A stretch of DNA of 35,322 nt from Leucobacter sp. G161 (GTDB lineage Bacteria; Actinomycetota; Actinomycetes; Actinomycetales; Microbacteriaceae): NCBI RefSeq assembly GCF_001482305.1, contig NZ_LOHP01000077.1, forward strand, positions 1 through 35,322. Reading direction: 5' to 3'. Both the position numbers and the translations under genes were made by a program. Each line of letters opens with the position of its first letter. The stretch's first letter is position 1. A model generated the notes under the pieces. That model was not told where the DNA came from. It saw only the letters and a program-made list of their open reading frames with translations, and made no database searches. This document shows, piece after piece, positions 1 through 7,765 of this stretch.

Positions 1-29
1 CCGTCCGTGCCGCAGCACTCCGCGCTCAC
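1..29 (-). CDS. 5' end of a gene coupled to the CmtR-like regulator (partial)
   Basis: A GTG at 29-27 overlaps the TGA stop of the upstream regulator (GTGA), the usual arrangement for translational coupling on the minus strand. Only nine codons are visible, reading M-S-A-E-C-C-G-T-D before the window ends. The early Cys-Cys pair and the position directly after a Cd/Pb-sensing repressor suggest a heavy-metal exporter, such as a P1B-type ATPase or a cation-diffusion protein. The function is an inference from context; the sequence shows only the overlap and the cysteines. Confidence 0.4.
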
Positions 30-388
30 GCCTGCGCCGCAGCGGGCTCGCAGCAGCCGGGAATCTGGCAGGCCGGGTCGATACACGGCGCGCCCTCGTC
101 GACCGCGAGGGTGACGTCGACGAGCGCGGTGAGGGCGGCGGTGAGGTGCGGATCGGCGATCTCGTAGCGGGTCTTGCGGCCCTCGGGCTCGGCGACGACG
201 ATGCCGCAGCCGCGCAGGCAGGCGAGGTGGTTGGACACGTTCGTGCGGGTGAGGCCGAGCTCCGCCGCGAGCTCAGCCGGATAGCCCGGACGCTCGATGA
301 GCGCGAGCAGGATCTGGGAGCGCGTGGGGTCAGCGAGGGCGCGGCCGAGGCGGTGCATGGCATCGAGGCGCGAGCTAATGGTCAGCAT
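26..388 (-). CDS. cmtR: ArsR/SmtB-family Cd(II)/Pb(II)-sensing repressor, CmtR type
   Basis: This is a winged-helix metalloregulator of 120 residues that should repress a metal-efflux operon until Cd(II) or Pb(II) binds. The N-terminus (MLTISSRLDAMHRLGRALAD) and the recognition helix region (LGLTRTNVSNHLACLRGCG) match the CmtR subfamily. With the start at 388 the cysteines fall at residues 57, 61 and 102, the same numbers as the metal ligands of Mycobacterium tuberculosis CmtR, which is the main argument for this start over an ATG 30 nt upstream. The C-terminal tail carries further cysteines (107, 112, 113). The start codon lies inside a palindromic operator, with a -10 box TATAGT six bases upstream, so the mRNA is probably leaderless and autorepressed. 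The following gene begins within the stop codon. Confidence 0.93.
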   Translation of the reverse strand: MLTISSRLDAMHRLGRALADPTRSQILLALIERPGYPAELAAELGLTRTNVSNHLACLRGCGIVVAEPEGRKTRYEIADPHLTAALTALVDVTLAVDEGAPCIDPACQIPGCCEPAAAQA

Positions 389-415
389 GCACTGACTATA
401 CAGTGCATGCTGACC
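380..415 (-). promoter_or_regulatory. CmtR operator overlapping promoter and start codon
   Basis: Two perfect 15-bp arms (380-394 GGTCAGCATGCACTG and 401-415) form an inverted repeat with a 6-bp spacer. The spacer, read on the minus strand, is TATAGT, a good -10 hexamer. The regulator's ATG (388-386) lies in the distal arm, six bases beyond the -10 box. Binding by the regulator dimer would block both the promoter and the transcription start, as expected for an autoregulated ArsR-family gene. Confidence 0.85.
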
Positions 416-652
416 CATTGCTAGGTGTGCAGATCAGTGGGCGAGATCGCCACCGCACCCTGCCTGCGGTGAAGAACACCAGCCGGACACACTGGGCCGA
501 CTCTCTTGCAGGTCCTGCGTCACACGAGGTGTCCGGTGCCCGGCGGGGGAAACGAGGGTTCGCCCGATACGGAGTCCGTGACAGCGATCCTGCCGGCGCT
601 GGAGGAATCGGAGATCGGCCCCGCGGCTCGAGGGCACCGCGTGGAACGGCAG

Positions 653-2143
653 CTACACCGACGTGAGGGTGATTTCCCGCTTGAGGATCTTGCCGGTCGC
701 ACCCTTCGGAAGCGCCTCCACAATCTCAACAACGCGCGGATATTTGTAGGCAGCGACCTTGGACTTCACGAACTCCCGGATCCCATCGGCGTCAACGGCG
801 GAGCCCGGCTTGAGCGCAACGACCGCCGCGATCTCGTCGCCGAACTCGGCGTGCGGGAACCCAATGACCGCTGCCTCGGCGATCGCAGGGTGCTCGTAGA
901 GCACCTCTTCGACCTCACGCGGGTAGACGTTGTAGCCGGACCGGATGATGAGATCCTTCTTGCGGTCGACGATGTACAGGAAGTCATCCTCGTCGCGCTT
1001 CGCGAGGTCGCCGGTGCGGAACCAGCCGTCAGGAATAGCGTTCGCTGTCTCCTCGGGCTTGCCCCAGTATGACTTCATGACGTTGTGGCCGCGGACGATG
1101 AGCTCACCGATCTCGCCGACGGGAACATCGACTGCCGACTCATCGATGATCCGAACCTCGACGCCCGAGACCGGCACGCCGATCGATCCGGCGCGGCGAA
1201 GGTCGAGCCGGTTGATCGAGACGACCGGAGACGTCTCGGAGAGCCCGTATCCCTCGAGCACGATGCACGAGTACGCCGATTCGAAGGCGCTGAGCACCTC
1301 TACTGGTAGCGCTGCACCGCCCGACACGCACACGCGCAGCGACGAGGTGTCGTAGCTGTCGCGATCCGGGTAATGGGCGAGCACGGTGTACATCGTCGGA
1401 ACACCCTGGAAAATGGTCACTCTGTCGCGCGCGACGGTCTCGAGCGCCGCCTTCGGGTCGAACTTCGGGAGCAGCGTGAGGCAGGCTCCAGAGTAGACCG
1501 CCGCGTTCAAGCTCGCGGTCTGACCGAAGACGTGGAACAGCGGTAGCCCGCCGAACACGACGTCCTCCTCGGAGACGAAGATGAGCTCGTCGGCGCAGAT
1601 CTCGACGTTGCGTGCGATGTTTGCGTGTGTGAGCTCGGCGCCCTTTGGCTTGCCGGTGGTGCCGGAGGTGTAGAGGATCACGGCAGTCTCGCTGTCTGCA
1701 GTCTCATGGACCTCGGGGATCGGGGCGAGGCCCGCGAGTAGCCCGGGCCAACTGCTCGGCTCAACGACGACGGTCTTCGCATCGGCGAGCACGGCGCCCG
1801 CCTCGCCCTCCTGCTCGAAGCCCGTCCAGACGAATAGAAGTCGTGCCCCGGAATCGCTGAGGTGGTAGGCGACCTCGCGCTCTTTGAGGAGCGGGTTCAT
1901 CGGTACGACGACGGCGCCCAGTCGCAGCGCGCCGTAGTAGAGCAGGGCGAAATGTGGCACGTTCGGCAACATGAGTGCGACACGATCGCCCGGGCGAACC
2001 CCGTGCTGCTGCAGCAGCGCCGCAACGAGCTGGCTGGTCTGCTCGAACTGCGCGTAGCTGAGCACTGCTTCGCCGAGGCGCAGAGCTGGGCGTTCCCCAT
2101 GCTTTGCCGCAGTGTTCACGAGATTCATTGCAAGGTTGGTCAT
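653..2143 (-). CDS. Long-chain fatty-acid--CoA ligase (AMP-forming acyl-CoA synthetase)
   Basis: This 496-residue cytosolic enzyme of the ANL adenylate-forming superfamily activates a carboxylic acid, probably a medium- or long-chain fatty acid, to its acyl-CoA through an acyl-AMP. The P-loop YTSGTTGKPKG is at 158-168, the A5 motif GYGLSETSP at 298-306, WFRTGDL at 374-380, the hinge DRKKDLIIRSGYNVYP at 393-408, and the catalytic lysine motif GKILKRE near the C-terminus. The length is slightly short but normal for bacterial FadD-like enzymes. A Shine-Dalgarno sequence GGAGAG stands about five bases before the ATG. It is transcribed alone and divergently from the carbonic anhydrase. The exact substrate cannot be read from the sequence. 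Confidence 0.93.
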   Translation of the reverse strand: MTNLAMNLVNTAAKHGERPALRLGEAVLSYAQFEQTSQLVAALLQQHGVRPGDRVALMLPNVPHFALLYYGALRLGAVVVPMNPLLKEREVAYHLSDSGARLLFVWTGFEQEGEAGAVLADAKTVVVEPSSWPGLLAGLAPIPEVHETADSETAVILYTSGTTGKPKGAELTHANIARNVEICADELIFVSEEDVVFGGLPLFHVFGQTASLNAAVYSGACLTLLPKFDPKAALETVARDRVTIFQGVPTMYTVLAHYPDRDSYDTSSLRVCVSGGAALPVEVLSAFESAYSCIVLEGYGLSETSPVVSINRLDLRRAGSIGVPVSGVEVRIIDESAVDVPVGEIGELIVRGHNVMKSYWGKPEETANAIPDGWFRTGDLAKRDEDDFLYIVDRKKDLIIRSGYNVYPREVEEVLYEHPAIAEAAVIGFPHAEFGDEIAAVVALKPGSAVDADGIREFVKSKVAAYKYPRVVEIVEALPKGATGKILKREITLTSV

Positions 2144-2365
2144 ACATCTCTCCTATGAGCTGTAGGCGAAGCCTTGATTACTCCGCATTGAGTTATCACC
2201 TCATTATCATCACAGCGGCCAGTAAAAGGGCAATGAACTTGGAGGAAAGGCGGTGTGAATGACGCCCTCCCGAAACGCGGGCACTGCGACAGTCCACAAC
2301 AACTTTTCATACGGGGACCGCGATTACCCCTGTTCGGGCCACCAATCTGCGGCTACGATCCAACT
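2144..2365. promoter_or_regulatory. Divergent intergenic region, acyl-CoA ligase / carbonic anhydrase
   Basis: This region is more AT-rich than the surroundings. It contains the direct repeat TTATCA at 2193-2198 and 2204-2209 (11-bp period), which could be an operator for the ligase. A strong Shine-Dalgarno-like stretch GGAGGAAAGG lies at 2241-2250, eight bases before GTG 2255. A -10-like TACGAT lies at 2354-2359, six bases before ATG 2366. The two signals imply different starts for the downstream gene. Confidence 0.4.
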
Positions 2366-3247
2366 ATGGGGAATACATCACACTCTGATCACACAGCTAA
2401 GCGTTCGCCGGCTGAGCCTGAGCACAACGACAATGTGCTGCAGATTCGCTGGATCGCGCAGTCTGATCGGCCCGCGCCCATCGAGGCCGCCTCGCCGTCC
2501 GAGGCGCTCGAGCTTCTCAATCGGGGCAGCGAGGCCTTTGGAGCGCTCGGCACGACCGGTGGCGACGTCGAGATGCGCCTGGATCCGGAAGCCTTTGGGT
2601 TTGTGAACACCTCCGACGACGACGGCATCCTCAACCAGGAGCCGTTCGCCGCGGTGCTCAGCTGTTCCGACGCGCGCGTACCGATCGAGCTCGCACTGGG
2701 CCGCGGGGCGAACGACCTCTTCGTCGTACGGATCGCGGGCAACGTCCCCGGCGCCGAGTGCCTGGGCAGCCTGCACTATGCGTCCGACCACCTCCCGCAC
2801 GTGCAGCTCTTCACCGTCATCGGCCACACCCAGTGCGGCGCGGTGACCGCAGCAGTTGACGCCTTCCTCGAACCGGGCAGCTACCTGCCGGTGGCGCAGC
2901 TCGCACCACTCCGCGAAATTGTCGACTCGCTCTTCGGCAGCGTTCGCCTCGCGGCATACGCACTCCAGCAGGTCACCGGCAACGCCGTGTTCCCTGCCGC
3001 AGCCGAGTCTGTTGCACTGCGTGACGCCCTCATCGGTGTCACGGCGGTGGCGAACGCGGCCCTGAGCTCCAACGTGGTGGCCCGAAACCTCGAACGCGAA
3101 GCAGCGTTCGGTGTCTACGACCTCACGAATCGAACGGTCGGATCGATGACTGCGGAAGGGTGGAAAGCCGGGCTGCAGCATGCCCCGAAGAACGACGAGG
3201 AGCTGCAGGCGGTGCTGCACGAAGCCGCCCAGGGCTATTTGGCCTGA
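2366..3247 (+). CDS. Beta-class carbonic anhydrase, divergent type
   Basis: This is a zinc enzyme expected to interconvert CO2 and bicarbonate. The beta-CA core is clear: CSDARVP (Cys100, Asp102, Arg104) and HTQCGA (His154, Cys157) supply the zinc ligands and the Asp/Arg dyad. The first ligand sits at residue 100 instead of about 55 as in the second carbonic anhydrase of this window, because of a long hydrophilic N-terminus and a segment rich in Asp and Gly. The start is uncertain. ATG 2366 follows a TACGAT -10 box by six bases (leaderless). GTG 2255 has a strong Shine-Dalgarno, but its 37 extra codons have only 57% G/C in third position and resemble nothing known. It is followed after 49 bases by the DUF4177 gene. 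Confidence 0.88.
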   Translation: MGNTSHSDHTAKRSPAEPEHNDNVLQIRWIAQSDRPAPIEAASPSEALELLNRGSEAFGALGTTGGDVEMRLDPEAFGFVNTSDDDGILNQEPFAAVLSCSDARVPIELALGRGANDLFVVRIAGNVPGAECLGSLHYASDHLPHVQLFTVIGHTQCGAVTAAVDAFLEPGSYLPVAQLAPLREIVDSLFGSVRLAAYALQQVTGNAVFPAAAESVALRDALIGVTAVANAALSSNVVARNLEREAAFGVYDLTNRTVGSMTAEGWKAGLQHAPKNDEELQAVLHEAAQGYLA

Positions 3248-3296
3248 GCCACGTCACCGAGAATATGAACAGCCAAAGCACACAGAAGGGAGCAGG

Positions 3297-3485
3297 ATGC
3301 GCGAGTACTCATTCGTACGCGTCGCTGTGAAGCGTCGCCGTGAAGGCGCGGTGCTGCAAAAGGACTACCGCGAGGTCATCACCGAGAAGGCCGCGGCAGG
3401 ATGGCACTTTGTTCAAGCAATCCCGCTCGAGTCGCACACTGAACCGAGGCTCGATCTGGTGTTCAGTCGAAAGGTAAAAAAATGA
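3297..3485 (+). CDS. DUF4177-like small protein
   Basis: A 62-residue basic, soluble protein with no signal peptide or membrane segment. Its layout is typical of DUF4177: an N-terminal beta strand (MREYSFVRV), a central amphipathic stretch with 'EKAAAGWHFVQAIP', and a final strand before a lysine-rich end. The function of the family is unknown. AAGGGAG stands just upstream of the ATG. The stop codon overlaps the ATG of the next gene (ATGA at 3482), so the two are translationally coupled. The assignment rests on the W-x-F/V-Q pattern and size. Confidence 0.75.
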   Translation: MREYSFVRVAVKRRREGAVLQKDYREVITEKAAAGWHFVQAIPLESHTEPRLDLVFSRKVKK

Positions 3486-3997
3486 AGCACCCACTTCGCC
3501 TGTTGCAGGCGTTCACGCTGTTCCTGGCAGGTCTTTTCGGCCTCTTCGTGTTCATGGGCAACCTCATGGATTACGACTCCAACTTCCAGTTCGTCAAACA
3601 CGTACTGTCGATGGACACCACCTTCGAAGGCAACGCGCTCATGTGGCGCGCGATCACGACCCCGTGGGTGTGGACCGTCGGCTACATCGGCATCATCATT
3701 GCCGAGGGAGCGTTCGCGTTGATCGCGATTGTTGGCGCGGTGAAGTTGTTCCTGCGTCGGGATGCGAGCATCGCGGAATATGATCGCGCTCGCGGGTGGG
3801 GCTACGCCGCCTACGCGCTCGGTTTCGCGATCTGGTTTATCGGCTTCATTATCATCGGGGCTGAATGGTTCGCGATGTGGCAGTCGAGTGCGTGGAACGG
3901 CAAGGAGACCGCGATGGGTATCGTGACGCTCTGGGCCGGGTTCGCCGTGCTGCTCGCAATGAACGAGCCCGCACGTGAGGCCGAAACGGCCGCCTAA
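3482..3997 (+). CDS. DUF2165-family small integral membrane protein
   Basis: A 171-residue protein with four predicted transmembrane segments (about 8-28, 62-88, 107-130 and 145-160). The conserved pattern 'NLMDYDSNFQFVKHVLSMDTTF' in the first periplasmic loop, followed by W-T-x-G-Y, is characteristic of DUF2165. No biochemical function is established for the family. GAAAGG lies seven bases before the ATG. The gene overlaps DUF4177 by four bases, and its 3' end overlaps or abuts the LssY-like gene, so the three probably form one membrane-associated unit. Confidence 0.85.
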   Translation: MKHPLRLLQAFTLFLAGLFGLFVFMGNLMDYDSNFQFVKHVLSMDTTFEGNALMWRAITTPWVWTVGYIGIIIAEGAFALIAIVGAVKLFLRRDASIAEYDRARGWGYAAYALGFAIWFIGFIIIGAEWFAMWQSSAWNGKETAMGIVTLWAGFAVLLAMNEPAREAETAA

Positions 3998-5402
3998 GGT
4001 GGCCACGCACACCCAAGGAAGCGCGCCGGGGCACACCCCCGAGCGCGCTTCCAAACGGCGGTTCGCGCTACAAATGCAGCAACCGCTGCCCCGCACTACG
4101 CTGTTCGACCGCATCACGTTTCTCATCGGGGCGGTGGCGGCCGGCTGGCTTGCGGTCATCATCTCGATCCAGAGCGTTCGGTCGCCGTGGGCGCTGCTGC
4201 TGTTCATTCCGGTGTGGGCGATCACCGCATACCTGGTGTTGCCGCGCCTGCACAAGCTCCTCTCAGACCTCTACGTGCCCGACTACTTCTTCGGGCGCAC
4301 CCGGACCGGTGACGGGCTCCTCGGTGACCCCGTAAACCTTGGCGTCGACGGCGGCGGCGAGCAGCTCGACACGGTGATGCGGCGCGCAGGCTGGCACCGT
4401 GCCGACGAGATCACGCTGCGGTCCAGCTGGGGCATCATCGTCTCCACGCTCACCCGCAAGAGCTACCCGACCGCACCCGTCTCACCCCTGATGCTGTTTG
4501 GTCGGCGGCACGACGTTGCCTATCAGCAGGAGGTCGCGGGCAACCCGAAGCAGCGCCACCACGTGCGCTTCTGGCACTGCCCACCCGGCTGGCTGCTCCC
4601 CGGTGGCGCGAAAACCGACTGGCTCGGCGCGGGGACCTATGACACCGATGTCGGGCTCTCGCTGTTCACGCTACAGATCACCCACAAGATCGACGAGAAC
4701 ACCGACGAGGAACGCGACTTTGTGGTTGCGAGCGTGCGTGACACCGCTCCTGAGGTCTCGGTGCGGACACTGCGGGACTTCACGACGGGCTACCACTCTC
4801 GCAACGGCGGCGGCGACCGCTTCATCACTGACGGGCACCTGCCCGTGCTCGATGTGCGCGCAGTCACGCCCGATGACGAGTCACCCGACCGGGCGCCGGT
4901 CGTACCGCAGACGGCTCAGGACGTGGTGGATCGGGCTCCGCTGAGCATCGCGATTGCGGTGCTCCTCATCATCGCCGGCGCGGTGATCGATCTCATCGCT
5001 CTGTTCTTCGACGATGAGTTCCGTGAGCTCTGGCACGAGGCGACTGGAAGCATCGGGCACATCGCGGCAATCGTCGTCACTGTGATCGGTGGCATCGTGA
5101 TGCTCGCGCAGCTATTCCTCGCCTGGCGACTGCTCAAACGGGGGCATCGGGCACGGCAGCTCTTGATTCTCCTGCTCGCCTTCACCATCTTCGGGACGGC
5201 AGTAGGGTACATCCAGGGGCTTGAAGCGATCGGCCTGAACGGCACGCTGTTCTCAGCGTCGCTCATGTGTCTCGCACTGCTTGCCCTGACGAGTGAGCCG
5301 GCCGCGGCCTGGACGAAACGACGTCGGCACCTGCGCCGGCGACGCAGAGCCAACACCGACGCAACAACTGAGGAGCACCCTGCCGATGCCACGGATGAAT
5401 GA
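3975..5402 (+). CDS. LssY C-terminal-domain membrane protein
   Basis: A protein of up to 475 residues. Two transmembrane helices come near the N-terminus (about 47-65 and 70-90). A soluble LssY_C domain follows at about 110-290, recognisable from 'GDPVNLGVDG', 'AGWHRADEITLRSSW', 'APVSPLMLFGR' and 'HHVRFWHCP'. Three more transmembrane helices (about 325-345, 362-382, 393-440) and a basic tail end the protein. LssY_C occurs beside PAP2 phosphatases in Legionella LssY, but its own activity is unknown. The start is uncertain: GTG 3975 overlaps the upstream gene by 23 bases, GTG 3999 lies just after its stop, and ATG 4074 is a third option; none has a good Shine-Dalgarno. The high GC3 from 3975 onward favours an early start. 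Confidence 0.82.
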   Translation: MRPKRPPKVATHTQGSAPGHTPERASKRRFALQMQQPLPRTTLFDRITFLIGAVAAGWLAVIISIQSVRSPWALLLFIPVWAITAYLVLPRLHKLLSDLYVPDYFFGRTRTGDGLLGDPVNLGVDGGGEQLDTVMRRAGWHRADEITLRSSWGIIVSTLTRKSYPTAPVSPLMLFGRRHDVAYQQEVAGNPKQRHHVRFWHCPPGWLLPGGAKTDWLGAGTYDTDVGLSLFTLQITHKIDENTDEERDFVVASVRDTAPEVSVRTLRDFTTGYHSRNGGGDRFITDGHLPVLDVRAVTPDDESPDRAPVVPQTAQDVVDRAPLSIAIAVLLIIAGAVIDLIALFFDDEFRELWHEATGSIGHIAAIVVTVIGGIVMLAQLFLAWRLLKRGHRARQLLILLLAFTIFGTAVGYIQGLEAIGLNGTLFSASLMCLALLALTSEPAAAWTKRRRHLRRRRRANTDATTEEHPADATDE

Positions 5403-6084
5403 GTTTGGCCAGCCCATCGGCGACCCCGTTGCGCGTCCGCTTCCCGCGGGCGCACCTGAGCGGGTCACGCTGCGCGGACGAACCTGCGACCTCGTCCCGC
5501 TGGTTCCCAGCGCGCACGCCGACGGGCTGTTCGCCGCGTTCGGTGCCGCACCCGACGGACGAGACTGGACCTATATGTCCGTCGGGCCGTTCGCGAGCGC
5601 GAGCGAGTATCGGGAGTGGGCCGAGGCCGCTACACGCGGTCAGGATCCGCTGCACTTCGCCGTGTTCGACCGCGTCAGCGGTGCGCCGCTCGGCACCCTC
5701 GCGCTGCTCCGGCAGGATCCAGCGCACGCGGTCGTCGAGGTCGGCTTCGTCGCCTTTTCGCCGGCCATGCAACGTTCAGTTTGCTCGACCGAGGCTCACT
5801 TCCTGCTCATGCGGTATGTATTCGAGGAGCTCGGGTATCGCCGCTACGAGTGGAAGTGCGACGCGCTGAATGCCCCGTCGCAGCGCGCTGCAGAGCGGCT
5901 CGGCTTCGTGTTCGAGGGGACCTTCCGGCAGGCCACCGTTTACAAGGGGCGGTCGCGCGACACGAGCTGGTTCTCGATCATCGACTCCGAGTGGCCCGCG
6001 GCCCGCGCGGAGTTTGAACGCTGGCTTGACCCGCAGAACTTCGATGCCGAGGGCGCCCAGCTCAGCCCACTGCGGGTGCGCTGA
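5386..6084 (+). CDS. GNAT-family N-acetyltransferase (RimJ/RimL-like)
   Basis: A 232-residue cytosolic acyltransferase expected to move an acetyl group from acetyl-CoA to an amine. The C-terminal half has the typical pattern of the RimJ/RimL/SpeG-like subgroup: 'VVEVGFVAFSP' (beta 4), 'YEWKCDALNAPSQRAAERLGFVFEGTFRQ' (split below 20 here: YEWKCDALNAPSQRA then AERLGFVFEGTF) and a final strand 'DTSWFSIIDSEWP'. The substrate is unknown. ATG 5386 is chosen because AGGAG sits ten bases upstream; ATG 5395 is the alternative. The start overlaps the end of the LssY-like gene by 17 bases, so it is probably the last gene of that operon. It converges on the flavin monooxygenase nine bases away. Confidence 0.88.
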   Translation: MPRMNEFGQPIGDPVARPLPAGAPERVTLRGRTCDLVPLVPSAHADGLFAAFGAAPDGRDWTYMSVGPFASASEYREWAEAATRGQDPLHFAVFDRVSGAPLGTLALLRQDPAHAVVEVGFVAFSPAMQRSVCSTEAHFLLMRYVFEELGYRRYEWKCDALNAPSQRAAERLGFVFEGTFRQATVYKGRSRDTSWFSIIDSEWPAARAEFERWLDPQNFDAEGAQLSPLRVR

Positions 6085-6092
6085 ACAGCCGC

Positions 6093-7175
6093 CTACGCGA
6101 CCAGCGCCGCGAGCGCTCGGCGTACCCCGGTGGCCGCGGTTCGCCCAGCACGGTTCGCCCCGATCGTGCTCGCTGAGGGGCCGTAGCCGACGAGCTGCAC
6201 GCGTTCGTCGACGACCGCCCCGGTTCCGCGGCCTGCTCGGTCGAGCTGGATCCCGCCCGCGGGGCTGCGCAGCGAGAGCGGCGCGAGGTGCGCGATCGCC
6301 GGCCGGAACCCCGTCGCCCAGATGATCGCGTCGACACGCTCGAACGAGCCGTCAGACCAGCGGACCCCGTCGGCTTCGAGCCGATCGAACATGGGTCGGC
6401 GATCGCCGTACGCACCGAGGCGCTCTGCCTCGCGTTCCTGTTCTCGGAGTGCGAGCCCGGTGACGCTCACGACGCTCATGGGCGGGAGCCCAGCGGCGAC
6501 GCGTTCCTCAACCAAAGCGACCGCAGCAGCCCCAGCTTCGGGAGTGAAGTCGTCGGTGCGCCAGACGGGCTCACGCCGCGTCACCCACAGTGTCTCGGTG
6601 AGCGGCGCGATCGCGCCGAGGAACTGCACGGCAGACGCCCCGCCGCCGACAACGAGGGTGCGCTTGCCGCGGAAGTGCTCGGGCCCCGGGTATGCGACGG
6701 TGTGGAACTGTTCGCCGCGAAACTCGCTGGCCCCCGGATAGTGCGGGATGAACGGCTGCGTCCAAGTGCCCGTCGCGTTCACGATCGTGCGCGTGCGCCA
6801 GGAGCGCTCGCCAGCGTGCACGGTGAGGATCCCGCTCGCGGCGCTGTCGCCACCCTCGTCATCGACGCGATCCACCCGCACGGGGCGTTCGATCGGCAGC
6901 GCGTGCTCCGCTTCGTACGCCGCGAAGTATGCGGGAATTGCCTCGTTTGCCCGTGCGAGGGTGAGCGGCGGCGGGGCGGATCCGGGAGGCTCCGCAACAC
7001 CGTGGACGTCGCGCATGGTCAGCGCGTCCCAGCGATGCTGCCATGCGCCGCCCGGGGCCTCGTTCGCGTCGAGCACGACGTGCGAGATCCCGAGCCTGGT
7101 GAGATGGTACGAGGCCGAGAGCCCGGCCTGGCCGGCACCGATGACCAGGCTGTCAAGAATTGCCGATCCGGCCAC
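6093..7175 (-). CDS. Flavin-containing monooxygenase / FAD-dependent NAD(P)-binding oxidoreductase (CzcO-like)
   Basis: A 360-residue two-dinucleotide-binding flavoprotein. The FAD Rossmann motif GAGQAG is at 13-18, followed by an acidic strand end (VVLDANEAPGGAW). A second nucleotide-binding motif, GGGASAVQ, comes mid-protein, and the ATGFRP motif typical of flavin monooxygenases is near the C-terminus. Such enzymes oxygenate soft nucleophiles or ketones using NADPH and O2; the substrate is unknown. GTG 7175 is used because it falls seven bases after the stop of the AhpD-like gene and just before the conserved N-terminus. A longer reading frame upstream would run across that neighbour. The two genes are almost certainly cotranscribed. 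Confidence 0.9.
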   Translation of the reverse strand: MAGSAILDSLVIGAGQAGLSASYHLTRLGISHVVLDANEAPGGAWQHRWDALTMRDVHGVAEPPGSAPPPLTLARANEAIPAYFAAYEAEHALPIERPVRVDRVDDEGGDSAASGILTVHAGERSWRTRTIVNATGTWTQPFIPHYPGASEFRGEQFHTVAYPGPEHFRGKRTLVVGGGASAVQFLGAIAPLTETLWVTRREPVWRTDDFTPEAGAAAVALVEERVAAGLPPMSVVSVTGLALREQEREAERLGAYGDRRPMFDRLEADGVRWSDGSFERVDAIIWATGFRPAIAHLAPLSLRSPAGGIQLDRAGRGTGAVVDERVQLVGYGPSASTIGANRAGRTAATGVRRALAALVA

Positions 7176-7182
7176 GAGTCCG

Positions 7183-7638
7183 TTACGCCTTGCGGGCGCG
7201 CACCGGGTGCTCGCTGAGGATCGAGATGCGGTTGAACAGGTTGATCGTTGCGGCCACCCACTCTGCGGCGACGAAGGCATCGTCGCCGAGTACCTCGCGT
7301 GCGCCGAAGAGGTCGGCCTGCGCCTCCTCGCTCAGGGGGAGCTGGGTTGCGGCCTCGGCGACGGCGAGGGCGGCGCGTTCTCGCTCACTGAAGAGCGTCG
7401 TTTCGCGCCATGCCGGGAGGAGGTCGATCTGCTGCTGTGGGACGCCGGCCTCGCGTGCCTCACGCGTGTGCAGGTCAAGGCAGAATGCGCAGCCGTTGAG
7501 CTGCGATGCGCGGATCTTGATGAGCTCGCCCTCCGTCGGGAGGAGTCCGCCGTCGGCGGCGGCCTTCGCAATTGCCACCGAATAGGCTCCGGCGGCCTTC
7601 CAAGCCTCGGGTGCGGCTTTATCGAGATACGGGCGCAT
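7183..7638 (-). CDS. Carboxymuconolactone decarboxylase / AhpD-like alkylhydroperoxidase family protein
   Basis: A 151-residue all-helical protein with the redox motif C-A-F-C-L-D-L-H (Cys50, Cys53, His57), which marks the peroxidase-type AhpD-like branch and not the true decarboxylase. The expected role is reduction of peroxides with a thiol donor. GAAGGAGCACC directly precedes the ATG, giving a strong ribosome binding site. It is the first gene of a two-gene unit with the flavin monooxygenase, so it may detoxify peroxide released by uncoupled flavin turnover; that link is an inference. A short dyad TAACTCCAGTTA (7664-7675) lies upstream and may be an operator. Confidence 0.92.
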   Translation of the reverse strand: MRPYLDKAAPEAWKAAGAYSVAIAKAAADGGLLPTEGELIKIRASQLNGCAFCLDLHTREAREAGVPQQQIDLLPAWRETTLFSERERAALAVAEAATQLPLSEEAQADLFGAREVLGDDAFVAAEWVAATINLFNRISILSEHPVRARKA

Positions 7639-7663
7639 GGTGCTCCTTCAGCTCTGTGAAACG

Positions 7664-7675
7664 TAACTCCAGTTA
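7664..7675. promoter_or_regulatory. Short dyad upstream of the AhpD-like gene
   Basis: TAACT-CC-AGTTA, flanked by further near-symmetrical bases (GTAACTCCAGTTAAC), lies 26 bases upstream of the AhpD-like ATG. It would fit a small dimeric repressor site. No regulator is encoded next to it, so the assignment is tentative. Confidence 0.3.
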
Positions 7676-7729
7676 ACCAGAGCCGCTGCTGTTCTGCGTC
7701 GCTGTTCTGTGTTGGGCTCTCCAGTGCGC

Positions 7730-7759
7730 TTGCGCGGTCTTCGCCATGATCCATAGACT
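7730..7759 (+). promoter_or_regulatory. Promoter of the 7766 membrane protein gene
   Basis: TTGCGC (7730-7735) and TAGACT (7754-7759) are separated by 18 bases. The -10 box ends six bases before ATG 7766, so transcription should start at or one base before the start codon and give a leaderless mRNA. No Shine-Dalgarno sequence is present. Confidence 0.65.
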
Positions 7760-7765
7760 GCGGCA

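Noticed and set aside
389..418. An earlier ATG for the CmtR-like regulator at 418
   Set aside because: It would add ten residues upstream of the -10 box and operator and shift the cysteines away from the CmtR numbering.
419..652. Possible gene between the CmtR operator and the acyl-CoA ligase
   Set aside because: Short frames on both strands have no ribosome binding site, domain or consistent codon bias. An 8-bp inverted repeat (CCGGACAC at 483-490, GTGTCCGG at 529-536) with a 38-base loop is too weak to call.
2378..3220. A 280-codon minus-strand frame opposite the carbonic anhydrase
   Set aside because: Antisense to a gene with clear zinc-ligand motifs; the composition is typical of a GC-driven shadow frame.
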